A stretch of 64,000 nucleotides of DNA from Reinekea forsetii. Lineage in GTDB: Bacteria; Pseudomonadota; Gammaproteobacteria; Pseudomonadales; Natronospirillaceae. The notes under the pieces are model-generated. The model had not been told where the DNA came from. It saw only the letters and a list, made by a program, of their open reading frames with translations, and made no database searches. Below, one piece after another: positions 18,309 to 28,715 of the stretch. The stretch is from NCBI RefSeq assembly GCF_002795845.1, contig NZ_CP011797.1:3262001-3326000 (forward strand). Reading direction: 5' to 3'. Position 1 is the stretch's first letter; every line of letters begins with the position of its first letter. A program made the translations under genes and the position numbers.

Positions 18309-18605
18309 TCAATCGCCTTTAAACGATACCACCTTGCCTTCACCTTTGACCGCGGCGACCAAAAAAAACAATCCAAAGGAACCCAGCAGCAAGGTCAAGA
18401 AGCCGCCCTGAAATGCCGTTTGCACCCAAAACCAAACGGGCTCCTGGTCTTGGAAAGTTTCCACGCCCTGGCGAGCATAAAAGATACCGCCCGTTAATGG
18501 CACGAGAAGGTCTTGATAACAGAAGTACCCCGCTAGAGCGGTTAGAAATACGCCAGAAAAGATTGTTTTTATCTTACTCTGAGTACTCAAATCTGTCTTA
18601 AACAT
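18309..18605 (-). CDS. Small inner membrane protein, unknown
   Basis: A 98-aa protein with two predicted membrane helices (about 12-35 and 68-92), joined by a loop with FYARQGVETFQDQEPVW. The ATG at 18603-18605 was chosen; a longer frame of 15 more codons exists and cannot be ruled out. It lies 71 bp after tamB and 76 bp before the Tat/LRR gene on the same strand, so the three may be co-transcribed. No family was recognised. Confidence 0.65.
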   Translation of the reverse strand: MFKTDLSTQSKIKTIFSGVFLTALAGYFCYQDLLVPLTGGIFYARQGVETFQDQEPVWFWVQTAFQGGFLTLLLGSFGLFFLVAAVKGEGKVVSFKGD

Positions 18606-18676
18606 AGCACGGATATCCTCGAAGATTGTTACTTTAGCCCGCCTACGCAAGCAGGCTATTGGAATTGCAAACCACT

Positions 18677-21600
18677 CTAGTAATCTACTGACCAGTTTAA
18701 TTCTAGGCCGTTATTGTTGAATGACCCGAATTCTCCCTGCGTGTAGACTTCCAAATAGGTGCGCGGTGTCAGCTCATATTGTAGGCTGCTGCGGAAATCC
18801 TGGTCGGTCCCGACGCCCTGTTCAACCTCGAGATAGAGGTTTTCATTAACATATTTACCGGCACTGATATTAAAGGCAACATCACCTGAGCTGGTGCTTT
18901 TGGTGTCGACTACCAGAGAATCGAGGGCCAGCTCGTCGCGAGTCGCGGCGATCAGATCGAGCCCGGTTTCACCGGTACGTAAGCGGTTGACCACCGATGC
19001 CAGTTGCACGGCTTGAATCACACTCATTTGCTCCACTCGCCGGCCAAAGAGCAGCTGGGATAGCAGCTCATCTTGGCCCAGACCGGAGGGTGAACTGAGT
19101 ACCAAGCTAAGAGCATCCTGGGTACCGCTAATGCGGATACCCACCTCTAAATCGCGCTCTTTGTAGAGCCCATTGACGTCCAGTACCAGCTGGTTGTTTT
19201 GAATTTGGACATTGCCGTCGGTCAGGGTAAAGGCCTTGCCAAAGCCCACATAGTTGCCGCGCACGATGGCAAATTGACCGGAGATTTGCGGCAAATAAAA
19301 ATCATCCGTTAGCTCCAGCGTACCGGCTAACTCGGCATCGATACCCTGACCGTAGAGGTTGACCCGGTTATTCGCCACCACCGAGACTTGCCAACGGCCC
19401 TGGGGCCAATAGGTCGGCTTTTGCGCAGACTTGCTGGCTACCCCATTCGCCTGCACTATATTTAGTTGCGGCGCGCCGTCCCAGAGGAAGGAATCCGACT
19501 GCATATTTAACGGTGCGACATTAAGTTTACCGGCCACCTGCAGCTGATGATAGGAACCAGTCGCCTGCAATGCACCGGACACAGTGGCGTCCATCTGCGC
19601 CTGATTTAACAGTCCAGCCTTGTTTAGGGTGACACCGAGATCAATCTTGTGAGCTAGCCATTGCTGCGCTTGCGGCAGAAATTGCACATCACCCTGAATG
19701 CGAATTTGTCCGCGATCACCATCCAGTGCACGACCATCGATTTGCCAAGTGTCCTGGTTGGCCGCCAGATCCAGATGAATATCACTGATCAATGTGCCGT
19801 AAGTGGCGTGTTCATAGAAACCATTGAGCCACTGCAGATTACCAGACCAAGATGGGGCCAACAGGCTGCCTTGCCATTCCAGTAACCCGGCCAATTCGCC
19901 ACCGATTTGCTGGTCGGGCTGATCGATAAAAAACGGATCCAACACCGACAGCGGGGTGTCGATTGTCACACTTCCGGCAAAAAGCTTTTCGCTGACTAGA
20001 GCCTGCCATTGGGATAGAGCCACCCGAGCGGTGCCGAGTTCGACCTTAAGCCGGGTCTGAGCATCCGAACTGAGCGAGCCGCTCAGAAGATAACGACCAG
20101 CCTCGCTACGCAATTGGCCATTGATATTAATCGGCCAATTTTGTGCTTGCCAGTCGATGGCACCGGACAGCAGTGGGGCAGCTAGATTGCCACTGGCCTG
20201 CAGGTTAAAGGTCGCGATTCCAGGACCTATTTCGGCGTTATCGATCCAGTAGGCTGTGTCCGGTAACCGACCCTCAAAGAGCAGTTCGCCGTCTAGCCCT
20301 TGGCCCTGGCCGGACACCGTCAAACTGAGGGCATTGGGGATATCGAACAGTGTTTCGGCGACGCGCCAGTTTTCACGGTTGCCACTCAGGGACAGTTGCG
20401 CGCTAAAGGGCAGCGTACGGATATCCCGACCTAAGCGACCGACACTGCTGACTTGGCCCTTGAATTCGGGCAACGCCAACGGGCCGGCCAGCGTCAGCTC
20501 GGCGCTCAGTTGCCCGGTTAAACCATCCGGGACCGGTGCGCCCAACTGACGGATCTGGGCAAACCGGAGATCCTTAATCGAGATCGCTCCAGTCACCGTT
20601 TGCTGCTCAGTCACCAGGCTAGCCTCGATACCGCTGGCACCCAATTGCCCTCTAAACTGGTGTTCTAGCTGATCCTGCCAGGCGCCTTGGCCTTGCCATT
20701 GGAGTCGATAGGGTTCTTCTAATAGGGTGCCAACGCTTGTCAGATCACCGTCGATGCGCCAATCGGCCGTGCGATTGTCGAGCTCTAACTTGCCATCGAG
20801 CGAGCCTTGCCAAGTATCCAGCGTGCTCAGATCGACTGACTCGCCGAGCACCGCCTTTAGCCAGGGCACCAGGGGTCGGGCATCGGGTGTTTGGGTGGCC
20901 ACGGTCAAGGCTGCTTGCTCTAAGCGCCAGTGATATTGGCCCTCGATTTGCCATTCTCCGCCCGCCCACCGCCCTTGTGCCGCACGAATATCGACATGAT
21001 CGACATCGAGCTGGGTCAGGTCGGCGCGCAGCACCACGGGCTGGCGATCGAACTGACCGCGAGCATCGACATCGCCGGTGATGATCGGTGCGGTTAGGCG
21101 ACCGGTGAGCCGAATATCGGCATCGAAGCGCAGATCGAGCGTATCGGGTAGGGCGCGTTCAGCACCGATAAACTCACGCGACAGCAGTGGCAAGTGGCGA
21201 CTGGCGATGGCTTCCAGCTCGGCATCGCCGTCTAGGGTCAGTTCATAGGGCCAGAAATCGCCCCGATAATACCATCGAGCATCAAGCCACTGAGCCTCAA
21301 ACTGATCGATTTTCCAGTGCAAATTGTCGTCGGGGCGAGTCACTAAGGCGAGCGTCAGCGGTTGCTCGAACCACTGGCCGTGTAAGATGCTGTCGGTGCC
21401 AATCGCCGGTTTGTTCCAGGGGCCGGTTAGGCTCGTTTGCCCGGTTAACTCGCCCTCGAGGGTATCGAGTATCTGCGGCCAAAAGGATAACCACGGCCGC
21501 AGCATGGCCAACGGCCAATCCTGATGGGTTAGGTTCAGGTCGAAACTTTTTTCACGCCAATCTATTTTACCCGCTCCGGCTAACTGGGATGTTCCCAGCT

Positions 21601-23356
21601 GCACTTCGGACGCTGCCAATTCAAGATGGCTCGATTGCAGGCTGGCAATGATCAGGCGTGCGCGCAGTGGCCAGTCTTGCCAAAAACCCTCAATAAGAAC
21701 GTCACCGCTGATGTCGACCGCACGCCCCTGACCGGTGACGCTCAGGTCACCAGAGCCGGTGCCGCGAAACGCGACCGGCAAACTGACGCCCAGGCGCGCG
21801 AGCAATTCAGCGCGCCAGTCGATCAGTTTTAATTGGGCACGCCAGCTCTGATCGGCTAAGACATAATTCAAACTGCCGCCGGTTTGCAGTAACTCGGTTT
21901 CCAACTGAAATGCACTCAGGTTCAGTTCCCCCTGACCCCATGTGCCGGAGAGGCTTGCCTGCAGCGGTGCGTCATGCCACGTACCCTGCAGTTGGGCGTC
22001 GAGCGCAACCCGTGGGTCGGTGAATGACCCACTTAGGGTGCCGGCTACCGCACCGCCCAAACTAAGCTGAGCCAAGCTGGCGGGCAGCAGTTCCTGAAAC
22101 AGCGGATCGGTGAACAGTTGGCCCTGATAACTCAGGTCTAGGGTATCGGACAACCAGTCGATCAAGCCAACGGCTGAGATCTGGTTGTTGCCCAGACTGA
22201 GCTTGGCAGTCTCTAGGCGCAGACGCGTTGCCTCCGCCAAACTGGTCATAGACAGATCAAAGGGTGTGCCCTGCCATGTACCCTGGGCGCCCACCTTGGC
22301 ATCCAAGCGTGGTCGACGCCAACCGCCGTACCACTGCGCCTGCATCGAGAGTTGGCCGGTCAACTCTGCCACACCGGCAAATTCACTGAACGGGTCGAGC
22401 ACCCAATCGGTCATCTCGATAGACAGCTCGGAGTCGTTCGGGTCGATCCAGCCGAGCAGCGCAGCCGGCTTACCATCAAGGCTGATGTCGACGGGTAGGA
22501 AGGTCAGTCGTCCGTCCGCTATCCGATACTCTAGCGCGCCGCTGGCTTCCAGTCGGTGAGAACGCCAGGGCAGCGACCACTGATCAATGGCCACCTGCAG
22601 CGTCGCGCTGTTGCTGTAGTCGATGCGTGCATCCCACGAGGCCTGTGCCGGTTCAGTCAATGACCAACGCAGCCATCGGGCCCAGGCCGTTGATGGCTGT
22701 GCTAACAGCGAACCCTGCAAACGGAAGCGATCTATGGCGTCGGCCGACAGTTCGGCCGAATAGCTATTGGCCGTGCCCGGCTCAGTCAACGACAGGGCAA
22801 GCCGGGCCGGTAATGCGCCCCAGTTGATTTCGCCTTCCGCCGCCAGGGTGGCATGCAGCGTCGGGTATCGAGGTCGGTCCAGGCTAATGTCGCCAATGGC
22901 CACATTTTCGATGCGCACTGCGGGTAAGCGGGGCCATAACTCGATGAGACGGGCGAATGGATTCGCGCCAGCGCCGCTGCCCGGTTCGGCCAGTTGCATT
23001 TGCAGCCGACCGATGGCGATATCATCGAACCACCAGCGATTTTGCACGGCATAAGGCCATTGCCAGCTGAGTGACAAGTTATCCATTTGAATGGTCGGTG
23101 CCGCGGCTAGACCGACCAGTTTGATTTGCCCGATGCGCCATTGACCCAAGCCCGGCGAACGGATCCCGCTGACGCTGATATCTTGCCCCGACCACAGACG
23201 CAAGAAGTGAACCCCTTGCGTCATCAAGCCGATGCGACCGCCCTCGGTGCCGACCAGCATGGCGCTGATCATCAGCACCGCAATGAGCAGTAACACCGTC
23301 ACGCGCAGCAGCGTGATCCAACCGTGACGCGCCACCGCGCGCAGACGAATAGCCAT
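18677..23356 (-). CDS. tamB: TamB: translocation and assembly module subunit
   Basis: A 1559-aa protein with one N-terminal membrane anchor (VTVLLLIAVLMISAMLVG) and a very long beta-rich periplasmic body. It ends in the conserved DUF490 domain, with the hallmark QDELLSQLLFGR and a terminal Y-ELT-R-Y pattern. TamB bridges inner and outer membranes with TamA and takes part in outer-membrane protein and phospholipid transport. Its ATG overlaps the tamA stop by one base (TAATG), which fixes the start and couples translation. Length is slightly above the E. coli protein. Confidence 0.96.
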   Translation of the reverse strand: MAIRLRAVARHGWITLLRVTVLLLIAVLMISAMLVGTEGGRIGLMTQGVHFLRLWSGQDISVSGIRSPGLGQWRIGQIKLVGLAAAPTIQMDNLSLSWQWPYAVQNRWWFDDIAIGRLQMQLAEPGSGAGANPFARLIELWPRLPAVRIENVAIGDISLDRPRYPTLHATLAAEGEINWGALPARLALSLTEPGTANSYSAELSADAIDRFRLQGSLLAQPSTAWARWLRWSLTEPAQASWDARIDYSNSATLQVAIDQWSLPWRSHRLEASGALEYRIADGRLTFLPVDISLDGKPAALLGWIDPNDSELSIEMTDWVLDPFSEFAGVAELTGQLSMQAQWYGGWRRPRLDAKVGAQGTWQGTPFDLSMTSLAEATRLRLETAKLSLGNNQISAVGLIDWLSDTLDLSYQGQLFTDPLFQELLPASLAQLSLGGAVAGTLSGSFTDPRVALDAQLQGTWHDAPLQASLSGTWGQGELNLSAFQLETELLQTGGSLNYVLADQSWRAQLKLIDWRAELLARLGVSLPVAFRGTGSGDLSVTGQGRAVDISGDVLIEGFWQDWPLRARLIIASLQSSHLELAASEVQLGTSQLAGAGKIDWREKSFDLNLTHQDWPLAMLRPWLSFWPQILDTLEGELTGQTSLTGPWNKPAIGTDSILHGQWFEQPLTLALVTRPDDNLHWKIDQFEAQWLDARWYYRGDFWPYELTLDGDAELEAIASRHLPLLSREFIGAERALPDTLDLRFDADIRLTGRLTAPIITGDVDARGQFDRQPVVLRADLTQLDVDHVDIRAAQGRWAGGEWQIEGQYHWRLEQAALTVATQTPDARPLVPWLKAVLGESVDLSTLDTWQGSLDGKLELDNRTADWRIDGDLTSVGTLLEEPYRLQWQGQGAWQDQLEHQFRGQLGASGIEASLVTEQQTVTGAISIKDLRFAQIRQLGAPVPDGLTGQLSAELTLAGPLALPEFKGQVSSVGRLGRDIRTLPFSAQLSLSGNRENWRVAETLFDIPNALSLTVSGQGQGLDGELLFEGRLPDTAYWIDNAEIGPGIATFNLQASGNLAAPLLSGAIDWQAQNWPININGQLRSEAGRYLLSGSLSSDAQTRLKVELGTARVALSQWQALVSEKLFAGSVTIDTPLSVLDPFFIDQPDQQIGGELAGLLEWQGSLLAPSWSGNLQWLNGFYEHATYGTLISDIHLDLAANQDTWQIDGRALDGDRGQIRIQGDVQFLPQAQQWLAHKIDLGVTLNKAGLLNQAQMDATVSGALQATGSYHQLQVAGKLNVAPLNMQSDSFLWDGAPQLNIVQANGVASKSAQKPTYWPQGRWQVSVVANNRVNLYGQGIDAELAGTLELTDDFYLPQISGQFAIVRGNYVGFGKAFTLTDGNVQIQNNQLVLDVNGLYKERDLEVGIRISGTQDALSLVLSSPSGLGQDELLSQLLFGRRVEQMSVIQAVQLASVVNRLRTGETGLDLIAATRDELALDSLVVDTKSTSSGDVAFNISAGKYVNENLYLEVEQGVGTDQDFRSSLQYELTPRTYLEVYTQGEFGSFNNNGLELNWSVDY

Positions 23357-25140
23357 TAAAAGGCCTGCCCTAGGCTGACATAAACCTGAAAGTTGGCATC
23401 GCTCGCACGCTGGTTTAGTGGCCAGGCCAGATCGATTCGGATCGGTGCAAAACGGGTGAAATATCGAATGCCGAGCCCGACACCGTGGTACCACTGCTCA
23501 GGCGAGTCTAAACTGGCGCGCTCACCCAAGGCCCCAACATCCCAGAAGGCAACGCCACCCCAACTGTCATTGATGCGCAACCGCGCCTCGTTGACCAGTA
23601 GCCAACGCTGCGTCGCGCCCGGCAACTCGGCGGCCAAGCTGCTGGGGTTCTCGGCAGTAATTTCCTTTTGGGCTAACTGGATGCTCTGGTAGCCATAGCC
23701 TCGAATCGAGGCGCTGCCGCCGGCCTTCAACCATTCCGATTGCGGAATGTTGGCCAGGGTGGACCCAAGCTCAGAACCATACCAGAGGGAATCCCAGCGG
23801 ACCCGGCTGGCAAAGGTGGCGCGCTTCTTCAACGACCAAAAATACTGTAGATCAACACCGGTCAAGAGGAAGGGCGTGAACTTTTCATCGATGTCCCAGA
23901 CCGGCTCGGCGCCCACGGACGTGCGCAAGCCAAGGCTAGGATTGAACGGATCCTGGACCGAGTCACGGAGATATCTGAGCGGGGTGCGCAACTGGCGATA
24001 GCGGTCGCTGACGCCATAGCTGGTCTCGTCGATCTGACTGACACCGAGACCAAACTCATAATAGTCCAGCGTTGAGGCTTTGCGCGCCAAGCGCGCGATG
24101 CTGGAGTATATGGTCGATTCGACCCCGGCAACCTCAGCGTAACTTATTTCATTGTCCCAATTGAGGCGGTTACGGCGATCAAGAAAACTCGGTATCACCA
24201 TATTGGCTGTGGCGCTCTGCTGAGCAGATTGCAATGCTAGGCCCAAGGCCAAACTTTGCGCTTCGCCAAAGAGATCTCTGTGCTGCCAACCGGCCGAACC
24301 GCCGATACCTTGATCACTCTTCCAGCCCAAGCCGGCGCGCAGGGTCCGGTCTTTACGCGACTCCAAGCCGAAGGTGACATTTACCTGGCCGGACTCGCCT
24401 CGCGTCAGGGTAGGCCGAATCTGACTAAAAAGACCGGTGTCAAACAGACTGATCACCGCGTTATCGATGTCGGCTCGACGGTAACAATCGCCGCTGTCGA
24501 TACCGCTGACCCGGGCGAGAAACTCTAGTTTCGCATCGCCCGCACCGATAAATTCAACCTCACCAAAGGTAGTGGGATCGGACACGATGACCTGAAAATC
24601 AACATCGCCGACCTGCTCCGCCTCGTCTAGCGTGACTCGATGATCGATCGAGAGGCTGTAAAAGCAGCTGCGCGCTTCAATGTATTGCCGCAGCTTAACT
24701 TGCTGATTGAGTACCAGCGCAGCGTTTAAGGCTTCACCCACGGCCAGCACCTGCCACTGGTTATCTTCAGGCATAAAGCCTCCCGACAACGACAGGCTGC
24801 GAATGATGAATTGAGGTCCCAAGGTGATTTGGTAGCGGGGGGTCAGTTTTTCCTCGTTCCAACTGCTGTTGATAATCGCCTGATAATAGCCGCGACTCCG
24901 AGCCAGTTGCTCCAGACGTGTTAACTCCGCTCGTATCTGGCGATCTCGACTGGGATCTATATTGGTCTGATTGACGGCCGCACGGTAGTCGTTAACCGCC
25001 CGCACAAACTCCCCCTGAAGCTCAAAACGATAGGGCGCTATGCTGATATCCCAACGATTGGCCGAGCGCAGTGCAGCGGCGCTGGCGCCATTGACCAGCA
25101 ATAGAAGCAAAACCAGCGGTGTCTTTAAATATTTTATCAT
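23356..25140 (-). CDS. tamA: TamA: Omp85-family outer membrane barrel
   Basis: A 594-aa precursor with a Sec signal peptide (cut near GASA, residue 18). POTRA-type domains cover about residues 30-260, and a 16-strand Omp85 barrel runs to the C-terminal Phe, the BAM recognition end. The barrel contains SASIRGY-type GGSASIRGYGYQS, the conserved Omp85 motif with the lid-loop Arg. With TamB it forms the translocation and assembly module. The ATG at 25138-25140 starts a normal signal peptide; an open frame extends 41 codons further without one. It is divergent from the PA4642-family gene. Confidence 0.95.
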   Translation of the reverse strand: MIKYLKTPLVLLLLLVNGASAAALRSANRWDISIAPYRFELQGEFVRAVNDYRAAVNQTNIDPSRDRQIRAELTRLEQLARSRGYYQAIINSSWNEEKLTPRYQITLGPQFIIRSLSLSGGFMPEDNQWQVLAVGEALNAALVLNQQVKLRQYIEARSCFYSLSIDHRVTLDEAEQVGDVDFQVIVSDPTTFGEVEFIGAGDAKLEFLARVSGIDSGDCYRRADIDNAVISLFDTGLFSQIRPTLTRGESGQVNVTFGLESRKDRTLRAGLGWKSDQGIGGSAGWQHRDLFGEAQSLALGLALQSAQQSATANMVIPSFLDRRNRLNWDNEISYAEVAGVESTIYSSIARLARKASTLDYYEFGLGVSQIDETSYGVSDRYRQLRTPLRYLRDSVQDPFNPSLGLRTSVGAEPVWDIDEKFTPFLLTGVDLQYFWSLKKRATFASRVRWDSLWYGSELGSTLANIPQSEWLKAGGSASIRGYGYQSIQLAQKEITAENPSSLAAELPGATQRWLLVNEARLRINDSWGGVAFWDVGALGERASLDSPEQWYHGVGLGIRYFTRFAPIRIDLAWPLNQRASDANFQVYVSLGQAF

Positions 25141-25375
25141 GCTGAAGATGTCATACCCTGGCGTAACCAAAACTGAAGACAAAAGCCATGTCGGGCATTG
25201 AACACGGAACGTCGCTTGACTGCCTGTTCGGTGTTCGAGTCTTATACGGCAATGACTTGTCACTATGCCATTTGTTCATTTGTCCTAACAGCTCCAACTG
25301 GGTATTATTTCGCGCTATATACACAGATCAATTGGCATTTGGTAACAGCTGCCATTCATTACTAACGGGGTCACA

Positions 25376-25651
25376 ATGAAACGCGATAAAAAAAGAATCG
25401 AAGGCGAACCCTGGAGTGCAGAACAGCTGCAACTCTATTTGGATTTTAACACATACGATGGGACAGACCGAGACTTTCATTGCCTGTATCGAGCCTATAC
25501 CAGGATGGATGAGACCGCGTTCTTGCAATTTGTGGCATTGTTTAAAAGTGAAGGTCGCAATTTGGCGGCGACCAACCCGGATGGCCATACCCTAGCGGCA
25601 TTGCTTGCCAACCATGCGCAAAGTGAATTCTACCTCGGCGCCCTCGTCTAG
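25376..25651 (+). CDS. PA4642-family conserved protein
   Basis: A 91-aa soluble protein with the pattern KRDKKRIEGEPWSAEQLQLYL, then RDFHCLYRAYTRMDETAFLQFVALF and LAATNPDGHTLAALLANH. This matches the PA4642 family of gammaproteobacteria, whose function is not known. GGGG lies upstream of the start. It is a single gene divergent from tamA and convergent with radA. Confidence 0.85.
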   Translation: MKRDKKRIEGEPWSAEQLQLYLDFNTYDGTDRDFHCLYRAYTRMDETAFLQFVALFKSEGRNLAATNPDGHTLAALLANHAQSEFYLGALV

Positions 25652-25720
25652 CAGAGTCTGGGCAACCGAGGGCACGGCCAATGCACCGCGCCCACCGATG
25701 CAGCCTTAGGCGGCACCGGA

Positions 25721-27106
25721 CTATTCGTCACGCAGATGTTTCAAGGCCTCGTCTAAGCTTTTGACGGCCAGCACAGTAATGCCCTCGATCGGTTTGCGCG
25801 GTTTGTTGCCGAGCGGCACGATGGCCTTTTTAAAGCCATGCTTGGCGGCTTCGACAATGCGTTCTTGACCATTGGGCACTGGCCGAACTTCCCCATTCAA
25901 ACCAATTTCGCCGAAGGCGATCCATTCGTTCGGTAGGGGCCGATCCCGCAGACTCGATAAGATAGCCAGCACACTGGCCAGATCCGCGGCCGTTTCGGTG
26001 ACCCGCACGCCGCCCACGACATTGATAAAGACATCCTGATCGCCGGTAAAGACACCGCCGTGGCGATTCAGTATCGCTAACAACATATTCAAGCGATTGG
26101 CATCCAGACCGACCGCCACGCGCCGGGGATGGCCCATGGTGGTGCCATCGACCAGTGCCTGAAATTCGATCAACATTGGTCGTGTGCCTTCCCACACCAC
26201 GGTCACGATAGAACCGGAGGAGGCCGCATCGGAGCGATTCAGGAAGATCGAGCTGGGGTTTTTAACTTCCTTCATACCGCTGTCGAGCATCGCGAACACG
26301 CCCAGCTCATTGACCGCACCAAAGCGATTTTTGATCGCGCGCAGAGTCCGGTAGCGCGAATCGGCGGAGCTTTCGAGCATCACCGAGGCATCAATCATAT
26401 GTTCTAGCACCTTCGGCCCAGCCAGAGTGCCGTCTTTGGTGACATGGCCAACCATGATCAGAATAGTGCCGGTCTGCTTAGCGAAACGGGTCAGCCAGGC
26501 GGCCGATTCGCGCACTTGCGACACACTGCCGGGCGCCGAGTCGACATCCGGGGCAAACATCACCTGGATCGAATCGATCACCAGTATCTTCGGGTCCAGC
26601 TCCTTGGCGACTTCGGTAATCCGCGCGACGCTGGTTTCGCAGAGAATTTTCAAATCGTCGCGCGGCAGATTCAAGCGTTGCGCGCGCAAGGCAATTTGCT
26701 GCACCGACTCCTCGCCGGTGACATAGAGCACCGAATGCTCACTCGCCAGATGGCAGAGGGTTTGCAACAACAGCGTGCTCTTGCCGGCGCCCGGGTGACC
26801 GCCGATCAACACGGCGCTGCCTGGCACCAGGCCGCCGCCCAAGACCCGATCGAACTCGCCGATACCGGTGACGATGCGCGTCTGATCCGCCAGGTCAACG
26901 GCGCTCAGCGTTTGCACTCCGGCCTGACTGCCGGTGTACCCTTGAAAGCGCTCATCCTGGGCAAAGTTGGGTCGCCCGGTCGGGTCCTTGGCCTCACGGA
27001 ATTCCTTGAGCGTGTTCCAGGCCTTGCACTCGGTACATTGACCCTGCCACTTGGCGTAGTCGGCACCACAGTCGGTACAGACCAGTTGAATCTTATTTTT
27101 AGCCAC
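25721..27106 (-). CDS. radA: RadA: DNA repair ATPase
   Basis: A RecA-related helicase that branches recombination intermediates. It has the four-Cys zinc finger at 10-27 (CTDC ... CTEC), Walker A GHPGAGKST, the RadA-specific KNRFG motif, and a C-terminal Lon-like domain. GTG at 27104-27106 gives 461 aa, the normal length, and starts right before the zinc finger; the frame continues 47 codons upstream without conserved sequence. It is divergent from dgt with 152 bp between them. Confidence 0.96.
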   Translation of the reverse strand: MAKNKIQLVCTDCGADYAKWQGQCTECKAWNTLKEFREAKDPTGRPNFAQDERFQGYTGSQAGVQTLSAVDLADQTRIVTGIGEFDRVLGGGLVPGSAVLIGGHPGAGKSTLLLQTLCHLASEHSVLYVTGEESVQQIALRAQRLNLPRDDLKILCETSVARITEVAKELDPKILVIDSIQVMFAPDVDSAPGSVSQVRESAAWLTRFAKQTGTILIMVGHVTKDGTLAGPKVLEHMIDASVMLESSADSRYRTLRAIKNRFGAVNELGVFAMLDSGMKEVKNPSSIFLNRSDAASSGSIVTVVWEGTRPMLIEFQALVDGTTMGHPRRVAVGLDANRLNMLLAILNRHGGVFTGDQDVFINVVGGVRVTETAADLASVLAILSSLRDRPLPNEWIAFGEIGLNGEVRPVPNGQERIVEAAKHGFKKAIVPLGNKPRKPIEGITVLAVKSLDEALKHLRDE

Positions 27107-27258
27107 TGTAGATATATCCAGTAAAATGATCTCTGTGGCCTTTATAACCAAAGCCCGGCCAGCACTCAAGTAAAAGCTTTGCATGCACAGCACTTGATCT
27201 CTGCCGCGCGCCCTCTCATCATGGTCGCAACTTCGCCCGATCTGCACTGAGCAACCCT

Positions 27259-28581
27259 ATGACGCCGATGAATTGGCACCAGCTGTTAACCACCGCCCGC
27301 TTTGGTCACGATGCCCCCGGCCCTGCCGACATGGGCCGCAGCCACTTCCACAAGGATCACGACCGAATCGTCTTTTCCGGCGCCTTTCGCAAGCTCGGTG
27401 GTAAAACGCAGGTGCATCCACTGGCCAAGTACAACCATATTCACAATCGACTCATTCACTCGATGGAAGTCGGCAGTGTTGGCCGCAGCCTAGGTATCAG
27501 GGTCGCCGAGATCATTAAAGATCAGCTGCCTGAGGGTATTGAGCCCGACGATCTGGGTATTATTGTACAAGCTGCCTGCCTGGCGCACGATATTGGCAAT
27601 CCGCCGTTCGGTCATGCTGGCGAATATGCGATCCAGGATTGGTTTAAGCGGGCCGACAACCAGATGTTTTTGTCGGGTTTGACCGATTTGGAAAAGCTCG
27701 ACCTGCAGTGCTTTGAAGGCAATGCCCAGGGTTTCCGTACCCTCGCCCAGGTTGAGTACCATCTTAATAACGGCGGCCTACGCCTAACCTTTCCGACCCT
27801 GGGTACATCGCTGAAGTATCCCTGGACCGCCGAGCAGGCCGGCGCCAATGGCAAGTTTTCCTGCTTTCGCAGTGAACACCGCTTTCTCCAGGAACTGGCC
27901 AACCGGCTTGGCCTGATCCAGCAGCCCGATGGTCGCCTAGCGCGCCACCCACTCAGCTATCTGATGGAGGCGGCCGATGATATTTGTTACGCGCTAATCG
28001 ACTTAGAAGATGCGGTGGAGCTGAGCATTATCGAATTTGTCGAGGTCGAGGAGATCTTTCTCGATATCCAGGGCACCAAGGTCCTCAACCTCAACAACAG
28101 CGGCAATATTTCCCCAGGCCGCCAACTCTCGGCGCTGCGCAGTAAGACCATCGGCTGCATCGTCGATGCGGTGGTCGCGACGTATGTGACCCACCTCGAT
28201 TCGATCATGGCGGCAACCTTTACCGGAGATCTAATCTCCGCCTGCCCTGAGCGCATTCGCAATGGCATCAACCGGGCCAAGAATCTGGCCATCAACAAGG
28301 TCTTTATGGATGTGCAGAAAACCGAAACCGAGATCGGCGCTTATACGGTCTTATCGGTGCTGTTAAAAACCTTTATCGAGGCAGGCTTTGAGTTTCACCA
28401 AAAACGCGATCGAAAGACTTTGTCCTATCGCACCAAGCGGGTGTTCGACCTGATGGCCGGCGAGGCCCCGACCGAGCAAATGAGTCAATATGAGATCTAT
28501 CAACGCATGGTCGACAATATCGCCGGTATGACCGACAATTACGCGCTCTACCTAGCCAAGCAAATTTCCGCACCCAGCTAG
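27259..28581 (+). CDS. dgt: Dgt: dGTP triphosphohydrolase-like protein
   Basis: A 440-aa HD-domain enzyme that splits dNTPs into nucleoside and triphosphate. The metal ligands are visible as His67 in HNRLIHSME, His110-Asp111 in AHDIGNPPFGH, and the later YLMEAADDICYALIDLED Asp. The opening RSHFHKDHDRIVFSGAFRKL is family-typical. Length places it with the shorter dGTPase-like group rather than the 505-aa E. coli enzyme. The ribosome site before the ATG is weak (GAG). It is divergent from radA. Confidence 0.94.
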   Translation: MTPMNWHQLLTTARFGHDAPGPADMGRSHFHKDHDRIVFSGAFRKLGGKTQVHPLAKYNHIHNRLIHSMEVGSVGRSLGIRVAEIIKDQLPEGIEPDDLGIIVQAACLAHDIGNPPFGHAGEYAIQDWFKRADNQMFLSGLTDLEKLDLQCFEGNAQGFRTLAQVEYHLNNGGLRLTFPTLGTSLKYPWTAEQAGANGKFSCFRSEHRFLQELANRLGLIQQPDGRLARHPLSYLMEAADDICYALIDLEDAVELSIIEFVEVEEIFLDIQGTKVLNLNNSGNISPGRQLSALRSKTIGCIVDAVVATYVTHLDSIMAATFTGDLISACPERIRNGINRAKNLAINKVFMDVQKTETEIGAYTVLSVLLKTFIEAGFEFHQKRDRKTLSYRTKRVFDLMAGEAPTEQMSQYEIYQRMVDNIAGMTDNYALYLAKQISAPS

Positions 28582-28715
28582 GCCCCGATGCGCAAAAACC
28601 GCGCGCCACTATCCCAGCAGCGCACACCGTTCAGTGCCCAAAAAGATGATCTGTGTGCGGTGTGGGCTAAGTCAATACCTTAAGATGGAGGACTCTTTTA
28701 GCCAGCAGTCCATCT

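Noticed and set aside
26444-27124. 226-codon open frame antisense to radA
   Set aside because: A shadow of the GC-rich radA gene with no motifs or ribosome site.
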